DNA from: Actinomycetes bacterium
GTDB lineage: Bacteria > Actinomycetota > Actinomycetes > Propionibacteriales > Propionibacteriaceae
Assembly: GCA_023460935.1 (NCBI GenBank)
Contig: JAEWOI010000014.1
Coordinates: forward strand, 4,717 to 68,716
Direction: 5' to 3'
DNA: 64,000 bases
Shown: positions 43,501 to 52,959 of the stretch, one piece after another
Position numbering within the stretch: the first letter of the stretch is position 1
Layout of the letters: each line of letters begins with the position of its first letter
Notes under the pieces: generated by a model
What the model was told of the DNA's origin: nothing
The model's input: only the letters and a program-made list of their open reading frames with translations
Databases searched by the model: none
Program-made: the position numbers and the translations under genes

Positions 43501-44415
43501 TCAGTTGGCGGCCGGCTCGATGTGGACGAAGGTCGACGTCCCCGGCAGCGCGGCGTCGATGGCCTGCTCCACCGCGTCGGCCATGTCATGGCTGCGCTGC
43601 ACCGTCCACGAACCGGGAACGGTCAAGGTGGCATAGACGAACCGCTGCCGTCCCGACTCCCGGGTGCGGACTTCCGTGATCACCACCTGCGGATCGCTGC
43701 ACACCGCGGCGAGCGCGCCGCTCACGGCTTCCACCTCCGCCGGCGGCAGGGTGCCGTCGAGCAGCCCGACCACCGAGCGGCGCACCAGCCGGTAGCCGGT
43801 GAGCAGGATGTTCGCCCCTACGGCCAGCGCGATCAGCGGGTCGAGCACGTACCAGCCGGTGAGCGCCACCAGGCCGATCGCCACCAGTACCCCGACAGAG
43901 GTCCAGACGTCGGTGAGCAGGTGGCGTCCGTCCGCCTCGAGCGTGATCGAGCGGTGGGCGCGCCCGGCGCGCACGAGCAACACCCCCGTCGCGAGGTTGA
44001 GCCCGGTGGCCACGCCGGAAAGGGCCAGGCCGACGCCCAGCTGCTCCAGCGGAGCAGGCTGCACCAGCCGCAGGACTGCGCCGTAGATGATCGCAGCCGC
44101 TGCGACGAAGATCAGCGTGCCCTCAACCGCGGCGGAGACATACTCGGCCTTGCCGTGACCGAAGTCGTGGTTGTGGTCTGCGGGCTTGGCCGACAGCCGC
44201 AGTGCCCACAGCGCCACGAGGGCTGCGAGGAGGTTGACGGTGGATTCCAGCGCGTCCGACCAGAGGCCTACCGAGTTGGTCAGCGCTGCGGCTGCGGCCT
44301 TGATCGCCACGGTGGCGACGGCGGTCGCGATGGACAGCCAGATGAAGCGCTCCAGGCGGCGCTGGCTGAGCTGGGCATCTGCGGCCGGGGAGCCACCGGC
44401 AGGAGCTCCTTGCAC
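43501..44415 (-). CDS. Cation diffusion facilitator (metal efflux)
   Basis: Proton-coupled exporter of divalent metal ions (Zn, Co, Fe or Mn type). The 304-residue protein has six hydrophobic segments, metal-site residues in DALEST and HNHDFGHGKAEY of helix 2/3 and HLLTDVWTSVGV of helix 5, and a cytoplasmic C-terminal ferredoxin-like domain (VITEVRTRESG). GTG 44415 is 7 bases from TAGGCT at plus 44423-44428, so the start is leaderless and the -10 box overlaps the end of the Nudix gene. Confidence 0.9.
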   Translation of the reverse strand: MQGAPAGGSPAADAQLSQRRLERFIWLSIATAVATVAIKAAAAALTNSVGLWSDALESTVNLLAALVALWALRLSAKPADHNHDFGHGKAEYVSAAVEGTLIFVAAAAIIYGAVLRLVQPAPLEQLGVGLALSGVATGLNLATGVLLVRAGRAHRSITLEADGRHLLTDVWTSVGVLVAIGLVALTGWYVLDPLIALAVGANILLTGYRLVRRSVVGLLDGTLPPAEVEAVSGALAAVCSDPQVVITEVRTRESGRQRFVYATLTVPGSWTVQRSHDMADAVEQAIDAALPGTSTFVHIEPAAN

Positions 44416-44420
44416 TCCGG

Positions 44421-44978
44421 TCAGCCTACCGGCAACGTCGATTCCTCCACCTGCCCGAGCTCCACTGGCCAGGCCTCCGGCCGGTCGCCGAGGGCCACCA
44501 GTTCGGCGAGGTCGGCCGGCCAGACCGGGTCGGCCTGCTCGGCCAGCCCGGCCAGCGGGAGCCACGCCCAGCCGTCCAGGGTGACCAGCTCGTCCGCGGT
44601 CAGCCCGTCCTGCGCGAGGTCGAACGGCTCTGCCAGCCGCAGCAGGAAGAAGGTCTCGGCCTGGCTCAGCACCTGGTCGGAGTACCCGTGGACGACTGTG
44701 CGGACCGCGATCGGGCCCATCAGATCGGCGGCGCTGACAACCAGTCCGGTCTCCTCGGCCACCTCCCGCACCGCTGCCTCCAGCGGGCTCTCGCCCGGGT
44801 CGATGCCACCTCCGGGGGTCACCCACCAGCGTGTCCCGGGCAGGCCGGGATCGGTGTCGGCGAGCATCAGCACCGATCGCCCGTCGGTGACGATCACCCT
44901 CGCCGCCGCTCGGGAGCGCCGTGGCCGCAGGTGGGCCGGCACCGGGGCGAACCTCCGGGTGCGGAACGGCTCGCTCAC
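44421..44978 (-). CDS. Nudix hydrolase
   Basis: Hydrolyses a nucleoside diphosphate derivative. The 185 residues contain a complete Nudix box (GGGIDPGESPLEAAVREVAEETGLV, residues about 56-80). The peptide PFDLAQDG near residue 118 is the translation of a dispersed DNA repeat (plus 44607-44627) and looks like an insertion. GTG 44978 overlaps the stop of the gene upstream (GTGA), so it is the third gene of a leftward operon. Substrate unknown. Confidence 0.88.
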   Translation of the reverse strand: MSEPFRTRRFAPVPAHLRPRRSRAAARVIVTDGRSVLMLADTDPGLPGTRWWVTPGGGIDPGESPLEAAVREVAEETGLVVSAADLMGPIAVRTVVHGYSDQVLSQAETFFLLRLAEPFDLAQDGLTADELVTLDGWAWLPLAGLAEQADPVWPADLAELVALGDRPEAWPVELGQVEESTLPVG

Positions 44979-45754
44979 GGTCCGGGCACCGCCACCGTGG
45001 CCACCGGGCGCAGCTCGGAGTCGAGCAGGTGGAGTTCAACCGGGCCCGGCGCGACGGCGAACCCCAGCCGGCCGCCGGCCTGCTCGCCTGCCTCCAGCAC
45101 CCGGCCACCGAGCGGGCTGGCCACCTCGGGGCCGAAGCCGGGCAGCACTCGGCCCTGCGGGCCCTCCAGCGCGAACAGGATCGGCTCCACGGGAACCTCG
45201 CCGCTGCTGCACTCCACCCGCACCTCCAGCACCAGGTAGCGCTGGCCCGCCACCGGCGGGAGCTCACCCCGGTCGGTCCAGACGGCGCTGTCCACCGTGA
45301 GGCTCCCGCTGCCCCCAGCCGTGCGGAACGCCACAGCGTTCCCCAGGTCGCCGCCGGTGACGGGCGACTCCTGCCCGGGTGTGCCCGAAGGGCTGGTGGT
45401 GACCAGCACCGGCGGCGTGGCGTCCGGGTCCACCGGCGCCGGCGCGGACGGCAGCAGCGGCAGCACGCTGAGGATGCCGACCAGTGCGAGCGAAGCGGCC
45501 AGCACCCCGGCCACCAGCACCCTGCGGCGTGGACGCTTGCGCTCCGGGCCGCGCCCGGTGGGCGGAGTGGCGATCCGGGTGTCCGGGGCAGGCATCGGCC
45601 AGGCGGCGGGAGCCGGCGCGGGCGGTGGCGCGAATCCAGGTGTGCCGCCGGCCGGGGGCTGAGGGCCGGGTGCGGGCGTCGGGCCGGGTGGTGGTGCGAA
45701 ACCGGGCTGGCCCCCGGCAGGCGTGCCCAGGCCGTCGGGCTGCTGGTTCGTCAT
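44975..45754 (-). CDS. Membrane-anchored protein with DUF4352-like extracellular domain
   Basis: A 259-residue protein of unknown function. The first 75 residues are Pro/Gly/Ala-rich with a repeated GQPGFAPPPGP / GTPGFAPPPAP unit, then RKRPRRR and one transmembrane helix (VLVAGVLAASLALVGILSVL), then a beta-rich domain (about 125-259) resembling DUF4352-type immunoglobulin-like domains in actinobacterial lipoproteins. It is coupled to the genes on both sides by overlapping stop and start codons. Confidence 0.65.
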   Translation of the reverse strand: MTNQQPDGLGTPAGGQPGFAPPPGPTPAPGPQPPAGGTPGFAPPPAPAPAAWPMPAPDTRIATPPTGRGPERKRPRRRVLVAGVLAASLALVGILSVLPLLPSAPAPVDPDATPPVLVTTSPSGTPGQESPVTGGDLGNAVAFRTAGGSGSLTVDSAVWTDRGELPPVAGQRYLVLEVRVECSSGEVPVEPILFALEGPQGRVLPGFGPEVASPLGGRVLEAGEQAGGRLGFAVAPGPVELHLLDSELRPVATVAVPGP

Positions 45755-46578
45755 CAGCCGATCCGGTCCGGCGGCTCACCCGCGCGTAGCGCAGCGCCCA
45801 CGATCAGCCCCACCGCCATCGGCAGCACCAGGCAGGCCAGCTGGGCGCCGGCTGAAAGGCTCTCGAACAGCAGGTCGCTGTAGAAGCCCTCGCCGAGCAC
45901 CGTGGCGGCGGCCACCACCGCCAGCCCGAGCAGGGCGATCACGTAGGCGCGGCGCACCGCCTCCTTGCGGTAGGCGATCCGCGCCGAGAGGGCGAACGAG
46001 ATGGCGAGCATGAAGATGGCCAGCCAGCTGAACAGCGCGCCCACCAGCAGCGGGATCAGCACGCCGGGGGTTGCCGCCCGCCAGATCTGGGCGATGGTCA
46101 CGGCCGGCGGCGCCGCCGGCACCCTGGACTGGGGCGGTGGGGCGAACCACTGCGGGGTGCCCGGGGCTGGGAAGGGGGCCGGGTTCACCTGGGCGTGGGG
46201 CTGGACGGTCTGCTGCACCGGCAGGTAGCCGCTGAGCGGCGGCCCGGGGGCGTTGAACGGCTGGGTGGGCTGGCGGGAGGCCGTACTGGCCGCTGCCGCC
46301 GGGCCGGCCGACCAGCCGCCCCCGGCGGCGGTGACGGTGGCCGTGGTCACCTCGAACGGCAGTTGGGGGTTCCGTCCCGGCGCCGCGGACGGCACGAGCG
46401 CGGCCAGGTCGGGCAGTTCGGCCTCGGGACGCCGGAACGACGGCTCTGCGGCCGGCGCGTCCGCGGTCGGCACCTGCTGGCGCGGCGTGGGCGCGGGCAG
46501 CGGGTCCACCGGTGGCGTGACGAAAGCGGCGGGGCGCTCCAGCGGCGCGTACTCGGGTCCGTCCCGCCAGGTGGCCAT
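45754..46578 (-). CDS. Proline-rich multi-pass membrane protein, unknown
   Basis: A 274-residue protein: about 155 residues of disordered Pro/Ala/Thr-rich sequence, then four hydrophobic helices from IWRAATPGVLIPLLVGALF to LACLVLPMAVGLIVGAALRAG. No family is recognised. First gene of a three-gene leftward operon with the DUF4352-like protein and the Nudix enzyme; the proline-rich N-termini of the first two suggest a shared surface-associated role. TAAGAT at plus 46585-46590 is 6 bases before the ATG, so it is probably leaderless. Confidence 0.6.
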   Translation of the reverse strand: MATWRDGPEYAPLERPAAFVTPPVDPLPAPTPRQQVPTADAPAAEPSFRRPEAELPDLAALVPSAAPGRNPQLPFEVTTATVTAAGGGWSAGPAAAASTASRQPTQPFNAPGPPLSGYLPVQQTVQPHAQVNPAPFPAPGTPQWFAPPPQSRVPAAPPAVTIAQIWRAATPGVLIPLLVGALFSWLAIFMLAISFALSARIAYRKEAVRRAYVIALLGLAVVAAATVLGEGFYSDLLFESLSAGAQLACLVLPMAVGLIVGAALRAGEPPDRIG

Positions 46579-46716
46579 GCCGCCATCTTAGGCTGGCACG
46601 GCTGTGGCCCAGCGGGGCCGGCGGGCGCCGACGGCGTGCCGAGCCCCCACCTAGCCGTTAGGCTGGTGGGGCTGGCCGCCGGGGAGCGGGCCGCGACAGG
46701 TCAGGAGTTGAGGATC

Positions 46717-47103
46717 ATGCCGGTTGGCAAGGTGCGCTACTACGACGCCGAGAAGGGCTTCGGGTTCTTGAGCAAGGACGACGGTGGCGAGGACGTGTAC
46801 GTGCGCGCCTCGGCGTTGCCCGACGGAGTGACCACCCTCAAGCGTGGCCAGAAGGTCGAGTTCGGCGTGGTCGACGGCAAGCGTGGGGAGCAGGCACTCT
46901 CGGTGCGGCTGCTGGACCCGCCGCCGTCGCTGTCCAAGGCGTCGCGGAAGTCGGCCGAGCAGATGGCCGTGATCGTGGAGGACCTGATCAAGATGCTGGA
47001 CAACGTGGGCAACGGCTACCGCCGCGGCCGCTACCCCGACAGCCGGGTGGCCGAGAAGACCGCCGCCGTGCTCCGCGCTGTCGCTGACGAACTGGAGCTG
47101 TGA
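46717..47103 (+). CDS. Cold-shock-domain protein with C-terminal helix region
   Basis: A 128-residue protein. Residues 1-62 are a cold-shock domain with GKVRYYDAEKGFGFL (RNP1-type) and DVYVRASALPDG (in place of VFVH); the remainder is a helical extension of about 65 residues, as in actinobacterial CspB-like proteins. It probably binds single-stranded RNA or DNA. ATG 46717 follows AGGAGTTGAGG. The DUF3027 gene starts 3 bases after its stop, a common actinobacterial pairing. Confidence 0.88.
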   Translation: MPVGKVRYYDAEKGFGFLSKDDGGEDVYVRASALPDGVTTLKRGQKVEFGVVDGKRGEQALSVRLLDPPPSLSKASRKSAEQMAVIVEDLIKMLDNVGNGYRRGRYPDSRVAEKTAAVLRAVADELEL

Positions 47104-47106
47104 GTC

Positions 47107-47877
47107 TTGGTCGCAACGCTTGAGATCGACGCCGCCTGCGCCGAAGCCGTCGAGCTGGCCCGGGCGGCGGCCGTGCGCCGCGCCGGCGTCCTCGAGGTGG
47201 GTGAGCACCGTGGCGTCGTTGCCGAGGACGTCCGGGTGGCGACCCACCAGTTCGAGTGCACCCACCCGGGATACCCGGGGTGGTACTGGTCGGTGACCGT
47301 CGCCCGGGCCGCCAGGGCGCGGGTGGTCACGGTCTCGGAGGTGACGCTGGTGCCGGGCGAGGGCGCGCTGCTCGCGCCGGCCTGGGTGCCCTGGGCCGAC
47401 CGGATCGGCCCCAAGGACCTCACCCCGGGCGTGCTGGCTCCGGCCCCGGCCGACGACTACCGCCTCGAGCCGGGCTACACCGGCGGGGAGTACGCGGCCG
47501 ACGTCGACCCCGCAGAAGCCAGCCAGCTGCGCGCAGTGGTGGCCGAGCTCGGCCTTGGCCGCGAACGCGTGCTCTCGGTGGAGGGTCGCGACGCGGCGGC
47601 CGAGCGGTGGCTGGAGGGGCCCGGCGGGCCGGACAACCCCATGGCGCAGCAGGCGCCTGCGCCATGCCACACGTGCGGGTTCTTCGTGCAGCTGTCGGGT
47701 GGCCTGGGCCGCTTGTTCGGAGCCTGCACCAACGAGCTCTCACCGAGCGACGGCACCGTCGTCAGCCGCAACCACGGCTGCGGGGGTCACTCCGACGTGT
47801 CCGAGCCGAGCAAGGGCATCGACCTGTCACTCCCGGTCTGGGACACCATCAGCATCGACGAGGGGCTCTTCGACTGA
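47107..47877 (+). CDS. DUF3027 protein
   Basis: A 256-residue conserved actinobacterial protein of unknown function. It has FECTHPGYPGWYWSVTVAR, WVPWADRIGPKDLTPG, and a CHTCGFF...GACTNELSPSDG...GCGGHSD segment, whose four cysteines and histidine could bind zinc. The start is read as TTG 47107, just after the cold-shock gene, with GGAG upstream; another start is possible. The last 51 bases overlap the end of the convergent DUF2530 gene. Confidence 0.82.
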   Translation: MVATLEIDAACAEAVELARAAAVRRAGVLEVGEHRGVVAEDVRVATHQFECTHPGYPGWYWSVTVARAARARVVTVSEVTLVPGEGALLAPAWVPWADRIGPKDLTPGVLAPAPADDYRLEPGYTGGEYAADVDPAEASQLRAVVAELGLGRERVLSVEGRDAAAERWLEGPGGPDNPMAQQAPAPCHTCGFFVQLSGGLGRLFGACTNELSPSDGTVVSRNHGCGGHSDVSEPSKGIDLSLPVWDTISIDEGLFD

Positions 47878-48252
47878 GGCTCGTCCAGCCGGCGCGGTGG
47901 CGGGTGGTTCCGGCTGCTGCGGGGCCGGGTCGACCGCACGCCGCGGCACAGGCTGCGGGTCGGCGCCCGGAGGCTGCTCGTCGGCCGGATCGTCCTCGCG
48001 CCGCCGGCGCCGGCTCCTGCGGAACAACCCGAACGCGAGGCCGGCCAGCCCGATCACGGTGCCGGCAACGGCGACGCCCAGGTACCAGAGGCGGCCGGTG
48101 GCTGCCAGGGCCGCCCACTGCCACCAGCAGACGCCCGCACCGACCGCGAACGCGACCGTTCCGGCGCTGACCACAGCGACGCCGTCAGCGTCGAGGGCCC
48201 GCACCGGTGCCTGCACCATCAGCGGCTTGTGCTGGTGGCTGTTCTGGGTCAC
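47827..48252 (-). CDS. DUF2530 membrane protein
   Basis: A 141-residue protein with two hydrophobic segments (VAVVSAGTVAFAVGAGVCWW and YLGVAVAGTVIGLAGLAFGLF), then RRSRRRRRE and an acidic, proline-rich tail. Matches the actinobacterial DUF2530 pattern; function unknown. GTG 48252 is 7 bases from TAATGT at plus 48260-48265 (leaderless). Its stop lies inside the end of the convergent DUF3027 gene, an unusual 51-base overlap, and its promoter is back-to-back with that of the purine permease. Confidence 0.72.
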   Translation of the reverse strand: MTQNSHQHKPLMVQAPVRALDADGVAVVSAGTVAFAVGAGVCWWQWAALAATGRLWYLGVAVAGTVIGLAGLAFGLFRRSRRRRREDDPADEQPPGADPQPVPRRAVDPAPQQPEPPATAPAGRASVEEPLVDADGVPDRE

Positions 48253-48259
48253 GGACACC

Positions 48260-48290
48260 ACATTAGGGGCAGCTCCGGCAGCCCTACCAT
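48260..48290. promoter_or_regulatory. Back-to-back leaderless promoters
   Basis: The leftward -10 TAATGT (plus 48260-48265) and rightward -10 TACCAT (48285-48290) serve start codons only 44 bases apart (48252 and 48297). Their -35 regions must overlap, so expression of the two genes is probably linked. Confidence 0.5.
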
Positions 48291-48296
48291 TCCGCC

Positions 48297-49808
<1,512 letters not shown>

Positions 49809-49819
49809 GGCTGCGCGGG

Positions 49820-49884
49820 CGCCCCCGTCCGCGCCGCGGCCCGACGGCGGATCGTCCCAGGACCGTGGCGCCCGGACGGGGGCG
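49820..49884. terminator. Bidirectional hairpin after the purine permease gene
   Basis: CGCCCCCGTCCG at 49820-49831 is the reverse complement of 49873-49884, with a GC-rich partly paired middle. It lies between the convergent permease gene and the unknown gene at 49925-50575. Confidence 0.6.
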
Positions 49885-49924
49885 TTCGCATGCCCCCACC
49901 GTGCCGGCACCCCTACCCAGGTCC

Positions 49925-50575
49925 TCAGACGCGGAAGACCGCCACCAGGTCAGGTTCGGCACGGTTGCCGCCGGACGCCGCCGCGCGCCACTGCGGGAAC
50001 TGCTCCAGCCAGGCCAGCACCGCCTCCGCGACCGGTCGGTGGGCGGGCCGCAGGCTCCCCGTGGCCGGACGCCAGGCTTCGGCCATCGCGAGGGCGTGCG
50101 CACCGCCGACGTAGCCTGCGGCCAGCCCCGGCGCCGGCCGCATGGCGATTTCGAGATCGGCCTTGAGCAGGTCCTGCAAGCCGTACCTGGCGGGTACCCC
50201 GGCCGTGGCCAGGTCGAAGTCGAAGTCGTTCAGGGCCGCAGCGGTGAACTCCTGGCCGAACGAACCCCACGCGATGGCGTCGATCCACGTCTCGACCAGC
50301 GTCCAGCAGGCAGCCAGCCGGTGCGGAGGGACGTAGCGGCCGGCGAGCAGGTTGTCGACGTCCGAGCCGCTGGGCACACCGGGGCGCACCACGGGAGCGT
50401 CCGGGGCGCGCCGGAACACCGGCCCGAGCTTGCCCAGCAAGCCCGGGCTCGAGGCCGGCGTGCCGGCGAAACGGTCGGCCGCGATCGCGCGCAGCGCCGC
50501 CGCGCTGGCCTCCGGGGCACGGAAGATGTCGCGGACTTCATCGATCGCGATGGCGTAGAGCCGCAGTGAGCCCAT
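49925..50575 (-). CDS. Unknown conserved-looking protein
   Basis: A 216-residue soluble protein without a motif I recognise. It starts MGSLRLYAIAIDEVRDIF, has few hydrophobic runs, and is rich in Ala, Arg and Trp in the second half. The N-terminus resembles small actinobacterial proteins of the DUF7691 kind, but I am unsure. ATG 50575 is 6 bases from TACCGT (plus 50582-50587), fitting a leaderless start, and the third-codon GC bias supports coding. Its promoter is divergent from that of the small membrane protein at 50613. Confidence 0.55.
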   Translation of the reverse strand: MGSLRLYAIAIDEVRDIFRAPEASAAALRAIAADRFAGTPASSPGLLGKLGPVFRRAPDAPVVRPGVPSGSDVDNLLAGRYVPPHRLAACWTLVETWIDAIAWGSFGQEFTAAALNDFDFDLATAGVPARYGLQDLLKADLEIAMRPAPGLAAGYVGGAHALAMAEAWRPATGSLRPAHRPVAEAVLAWLEQFPQWRAAASGGNRAEPDLVAVFRV

Positions 50576-50612
50576 GACCAAACGGTAACCGCCCAGGCAT
50601 AGGTTTGGACAT

Positions 50613-50708
50613 GTGAACCCGCGATCCCGACGCCTGGTCGTGACCGGCGCACTGCTGTTGCTGCTCGCGCTGGTCGTGGTGGGAGTCGTCCTCGGCCAGG
50701 GCCGATAG
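50613..50708 (+). CDS. Small single-span membrane protein (31 residues)
   Basis: GTG 50613 opens a 31-codon frame: basic start MNPRSRRLV, one hydrophobic helix (TGALLLLLALVVVGVVLG) and QGR. TAGGTT at 50600-50605 is 7 bases upstream, the leaderless pattern used by its neighbours. The TAG stop (50706-50708) is also the first half of the TAGGCT -10 box of the next gene. Function unknown; it is below usual annotation length limits. Confidence 0.5.
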   Translation: MNPRSRRLVVTGALLLLLALVVVGVVLGQGR

Positions 50709-50717
50709 GCTGCCCCC

Positions 50718-50972
50718 ATGTTCGCAGGGGTGCGTCGGCTGCTCGTTGGTGCCGCCGTCGGCGTGATGATCGCGCTCGCCGGATTCGCGGCGCCCGCGGT
50801 CGCCGAGACCGTGGCCCCCACCCCGGCAGCCACTGCCACCGCGACCGCTGGCCAGGGCGACGGCGAGAGCCCCGACGTGGCCCCGGACAACTCCCGCACC
50901 GCGTGGGCGCTGGGTGGCGCCGGCCTGGTGGCGGTGATCGCTGCCGCAGCGGTGTTCCTGCGCCGCCGCTGA
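50718..50972 (+). CDS. Small exported protein with C-terminal membrane anchor
   Basis: An 84-residue protein: signal peptide to about residue 29 (LLVGAAVGVMIALAGFAAPAVA|E), a Thr/Ala/Pro-rich linker, then a C-terminal helix (WALGGAGLVAVIAAAAVFL) and RRR. The tail looks like a sorting signal but the LPxTG motif is absent. ATG 50718 is 6 bases after TAGGCT (50706-50711). Function unknown. Confidence 0.6.
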   Translation: MFAGVRRLLVGAAVGVMIALAGFAAPAVAETVAPTPAATATATAGQGDGESPDVAPDNSRTAWALGGAGLVAVIAAAAVFLRRR

Positions 50973-50982
50973 GCCGGGTCGC

Positions 50983-51633
50983 TCAGGCCAGTTCGTTCAG
51001 CTCTATCGGCACCTGCCGGAAGACCGCCGGGAACCCGGCCAGCACTCCGGCGTTCGGGTCGGGGACGGCGAACACCGGCAGGCCACGGCGCAGCGCGGGG
51101 TCCCGCAGCGGCTCCAGTCGCGGGTCGGCCAGCACGGCCGCGATCCCGGCGCGGTCTCCCCCGCAAGCGAGGGCTTCGAGCTCCGAAACGTGCGGCAGCA
51201 GCACCTCGGCCGCGTCGCTCGCGGCCGCTTCGAAGGACCGGTCGGCCTGGTTCGCGCGCCTGCGGGCGTAGCGCTGTTGCGACCAGCCGCCGGCCTTGGT
51301 TCGGCCCTGCACGTAGTGGCTGCCGTGCCGGCCGGCGAGCAGGCGCTCTCCATCGAACAGTCCAACGGCGTGGGCCCGGCGTCGCACGACCAGCGCACCG
51401 ACCCGACGGGGCCGGCGAGCCGCAGCGACCAGCTCGGCAAGCGGATCAGTCCCGACCAGGGGCCCCCACGGCAACGGGAAGGTCGCTGCCGCCCCGTCCG
51501 CCCCTCGCAGGAGTAGCTGGTCGGTGCCGAGCTCTATCGACGGCACCCCGTGGCGCTCGGCGAAACCGTCCAGCCAGCCCTCGAGCCGGTCCGGCGCCAC
51601 CCTTACCGTGCGTGCCTTCGGCGGAGTCGTCAT
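50983..51633 (-). CDS. acVLRF1-family peptidyl-tRNA hydrolase (Vms1-like release factor)
   Basis: Actinobacterial relative of eukaryotic Vms1/ANKZF1, which releases nascent chains from peptidyl-tRNA on stalled ribosomes. The 216-residue protein has an eRF1-like fold; the segment GRTKAGGWSQQRYARRRANQ (residues about 119-138) carries the catalytic-loop pattern with the conserved Gln in place of the GGQ motif. ATG 51633 is 6 bases from CAGACT at plus 51640-51645. It is divergent from ideR, with 37 bases between the start codons. Confidence 0.8.
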   Translation of the reverse strand: MTTPPKARTVRVAPDRLEGWLDGFAERHGVPSIELGTDQLLLRGADGAAATFPLPWGPLVGTDPLAELVAAARRPRRVGALVVRRRAHAVGLFDGERLLAGRHGSHYVQGRTKAGGWSQQRYARRRANQADRSFEAAASDAAEVLLPHVSELEALACGGDRAGIAAVLADPRLEPLRDPALRRGLPVFAVPDPNAGVLAGFPAVFRQVPIELNELA

Positions 51634-51670
51634 GACGATAGTCTGGCTCCGATTCGCGCTGAGGAGAGTG

Positions 51671-52357
51671 ATGAGCGATCTCATCGATACCACCGAGATG
51701 TATCTGCGGACCATCTACGAGCTCGGTGAGGAAGGGGTGCCGCCGCTGCGGGCCCGGATCGCCGAGAGGCTCAAGCAGAGCGGTCCCACCGTCTCGCAGA
51801 CCGTGGCCCGGATGGAGCGCGACGGGTTGGTCAGCGTCCACCCCGACCGGCATCTGGTGCTGAGCGAGAAGGGCCTCGAACTGGCCACGCGCGTGATGCG
51901 CCGCCACCGGCTGGCCGAGCGGCTGCTCACGGACGTGATCGGGCTGGAGTGGCACCTGGTCCACGAGGAGGCCTGTCGCTGGGAGCACGTGATCTCCACC
52001 GACGTGGAGCGGCGGCTGGTCGAGATCCTCGACCACCCGGTCTGGTCGCCGTACGGCAACCCCATTCCGGCGCTGGACGAGCTGGGCGCCGCACCGGCGC
52101 CGGAGGGCTTCCTCGACGGCACCGAACTGCTGTCGCTGCGCCTGGCCGACGGCCGCGCGCACGAAGTGCAGGTGCGGCGGATGAGCGAGGCCATCCAGGC
52201 CGACCCGGCGATGCTGGCCAGGATCAAGGGCGCGGGGGCCGAACCGGGCCGTCCCGTGCGGGCAGCGCTGGCCGGTCGCAGCCTTGTGCTCGGTGACGGC
52301 GATGCCGAGGCCGTGCTCCCCGCGCTGGTGGCAGAGCACCTCTTCGTTGCTGTCTGA
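51671..52357 (+). CDS. ideR: Iron-dependent repressor (DtxR/IdeR family)
   Basis: Metal-activated repressor of iron uptake genes. The 228-residue protein has the N-terminal winged helix, dimerisation domain and C-terminal SH3-like domain. All metal ligands of DtxR are at the same residue numbers: Met10, Cys102, Glu105 and His106 (primary site) and His79, Glu83 and His98 (ancillary site). ATG 51671 follows GAGGAGAG; TAGTCT at 51639-51644 is the probable -10. The divergent acVLRF1 gene shares this short control region. Confidence 0.94.
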   Translation: MSDLIDTTEMYLRTIYELGEEGVPPLRARIAERLKQSGPTVSQTVARMERDGLVSVHPDRHLVLSEKGLELATRVMRRHRLAERLLTDVIGLEWHLVHEEACRWEHVISTDVERRLVEILDHPVWSPYGNPIPALDELGAAPAPEGFLDGTELLSLRLADGRAHEVQVRRMSEAIQADPAMLARIKGAGAEPGRPVRAALAGRSLVLGDGDAEAVLPALVAEHLFVAV

Positions 52358-52451
52358 GGCCCGCGGGCGACGCCGTCCGGGGGCGGGCGGAGGGGAATAC
52401 CGGTGCGCAGCAGGGCGTTGACCCCGGAGTAACCGGATCGTTAGGAAAGCA

Positions 52452-52817
52452 ATGGCAACCACCGCTGTGACCCAGGCCGAGTTCGGCCCCACCATCACCC
52501 AGAACGGCATCGTGTTCGTCGACTTCTGGGCCGCCTGGTGTGGGCCGTGCCGGATGTTCGGACCCGTCTTCGAGGCGGTCTCCGAGGCTCACCCGGACGC
52601 GGTGTTCGCCAAGGTGGACACCGATGCGGAGCGTGAGCTGGCCGGTGGCCTGGGCATCACGTCGATTCCGACGCTGATGGCGTTCCGGGACGGCTACCTC
52701 GTCTACCGCGAGGCCGGCGCCCTCAACAAGAGCCAGTTCGAGCGCCTCGTGCAGCAGGTGGAGGAACTCGACATGGAGAAGCTGAAGGCCGAGGCCGAGG
52801 CCGCCAAGAGCGCCTGA
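52452..52817 (+). CDS. trxA: Thioredoxin
   Basis: Disulfide reductase of 121 residues with the active site WCGPC (Cys30, Cys33), the cis-proline loop SIPTLMAF, and a helical, Lys/Glu/Ala-rich extension of about 15 residues after the usual end. ATG 52452 follows AGGAAAGCA. It stands alone between ideR and the small RNA candidate. Confidence 0.93.
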   Translation: MATTAVTQAEFGPTITQNGIVFVDFWAAWCGPCRMFGPVFEAVSEAHPDAVFAKVDTDAERELAGGLGITSIPTLMAFRDGYLVYREAGALNKSQFERLVQQVEELDMEKLKAEAEAAKSA

Positions 52818-52845
52818 CCCGCTCACGCGCCGGTCACCCGTTAGG

Positions 52846-52874
52846 GTGACACGATTCGGCACCCGACCTATACT
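52846..52874 (+). promoter_or_regulatory. Strong promoter of the small RNA candidate
   Basis: GTGACA at 52846-52851 and TATACT at 52869-52874, spacing 17. This is the best -10 match in the window and there is no start codon directly behind it, only a hairpin. Confidence 0.7.
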
Positions 52875-52879
52875 CGAAA

Positions 52880-52941
52880 CAGGTTCCTGCCCCATCCCCC
52901 CGGGCAGGAACCGCTAATTTGCGCCCTTTCGGCGGACGCAA
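52880..52941 (+). ncRNA. Candidate small RNA with C-rich loop (6C-like)
   Basis: Seven bases after the TATACT box an exact 11-bp stem (52882-52892 with 52902-52912) forms around a loop ending in six cytosines. It is followed by GCTAATTT and a weaker imperfect hairpin at about 52919-52941. The known actinobacterial 6C RNA has stem-loops with runs of at least six cytosines and its own promoter, which this resembles; only one C-run is seen here, so the identification is tentative. The 3' end is a guess. Otherwise it may be a terminator for trxA combined with a chance promoter. Confidence 0.5.
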
Positions 52942-52959
52942 CCCGCCACCATCTAAGCC

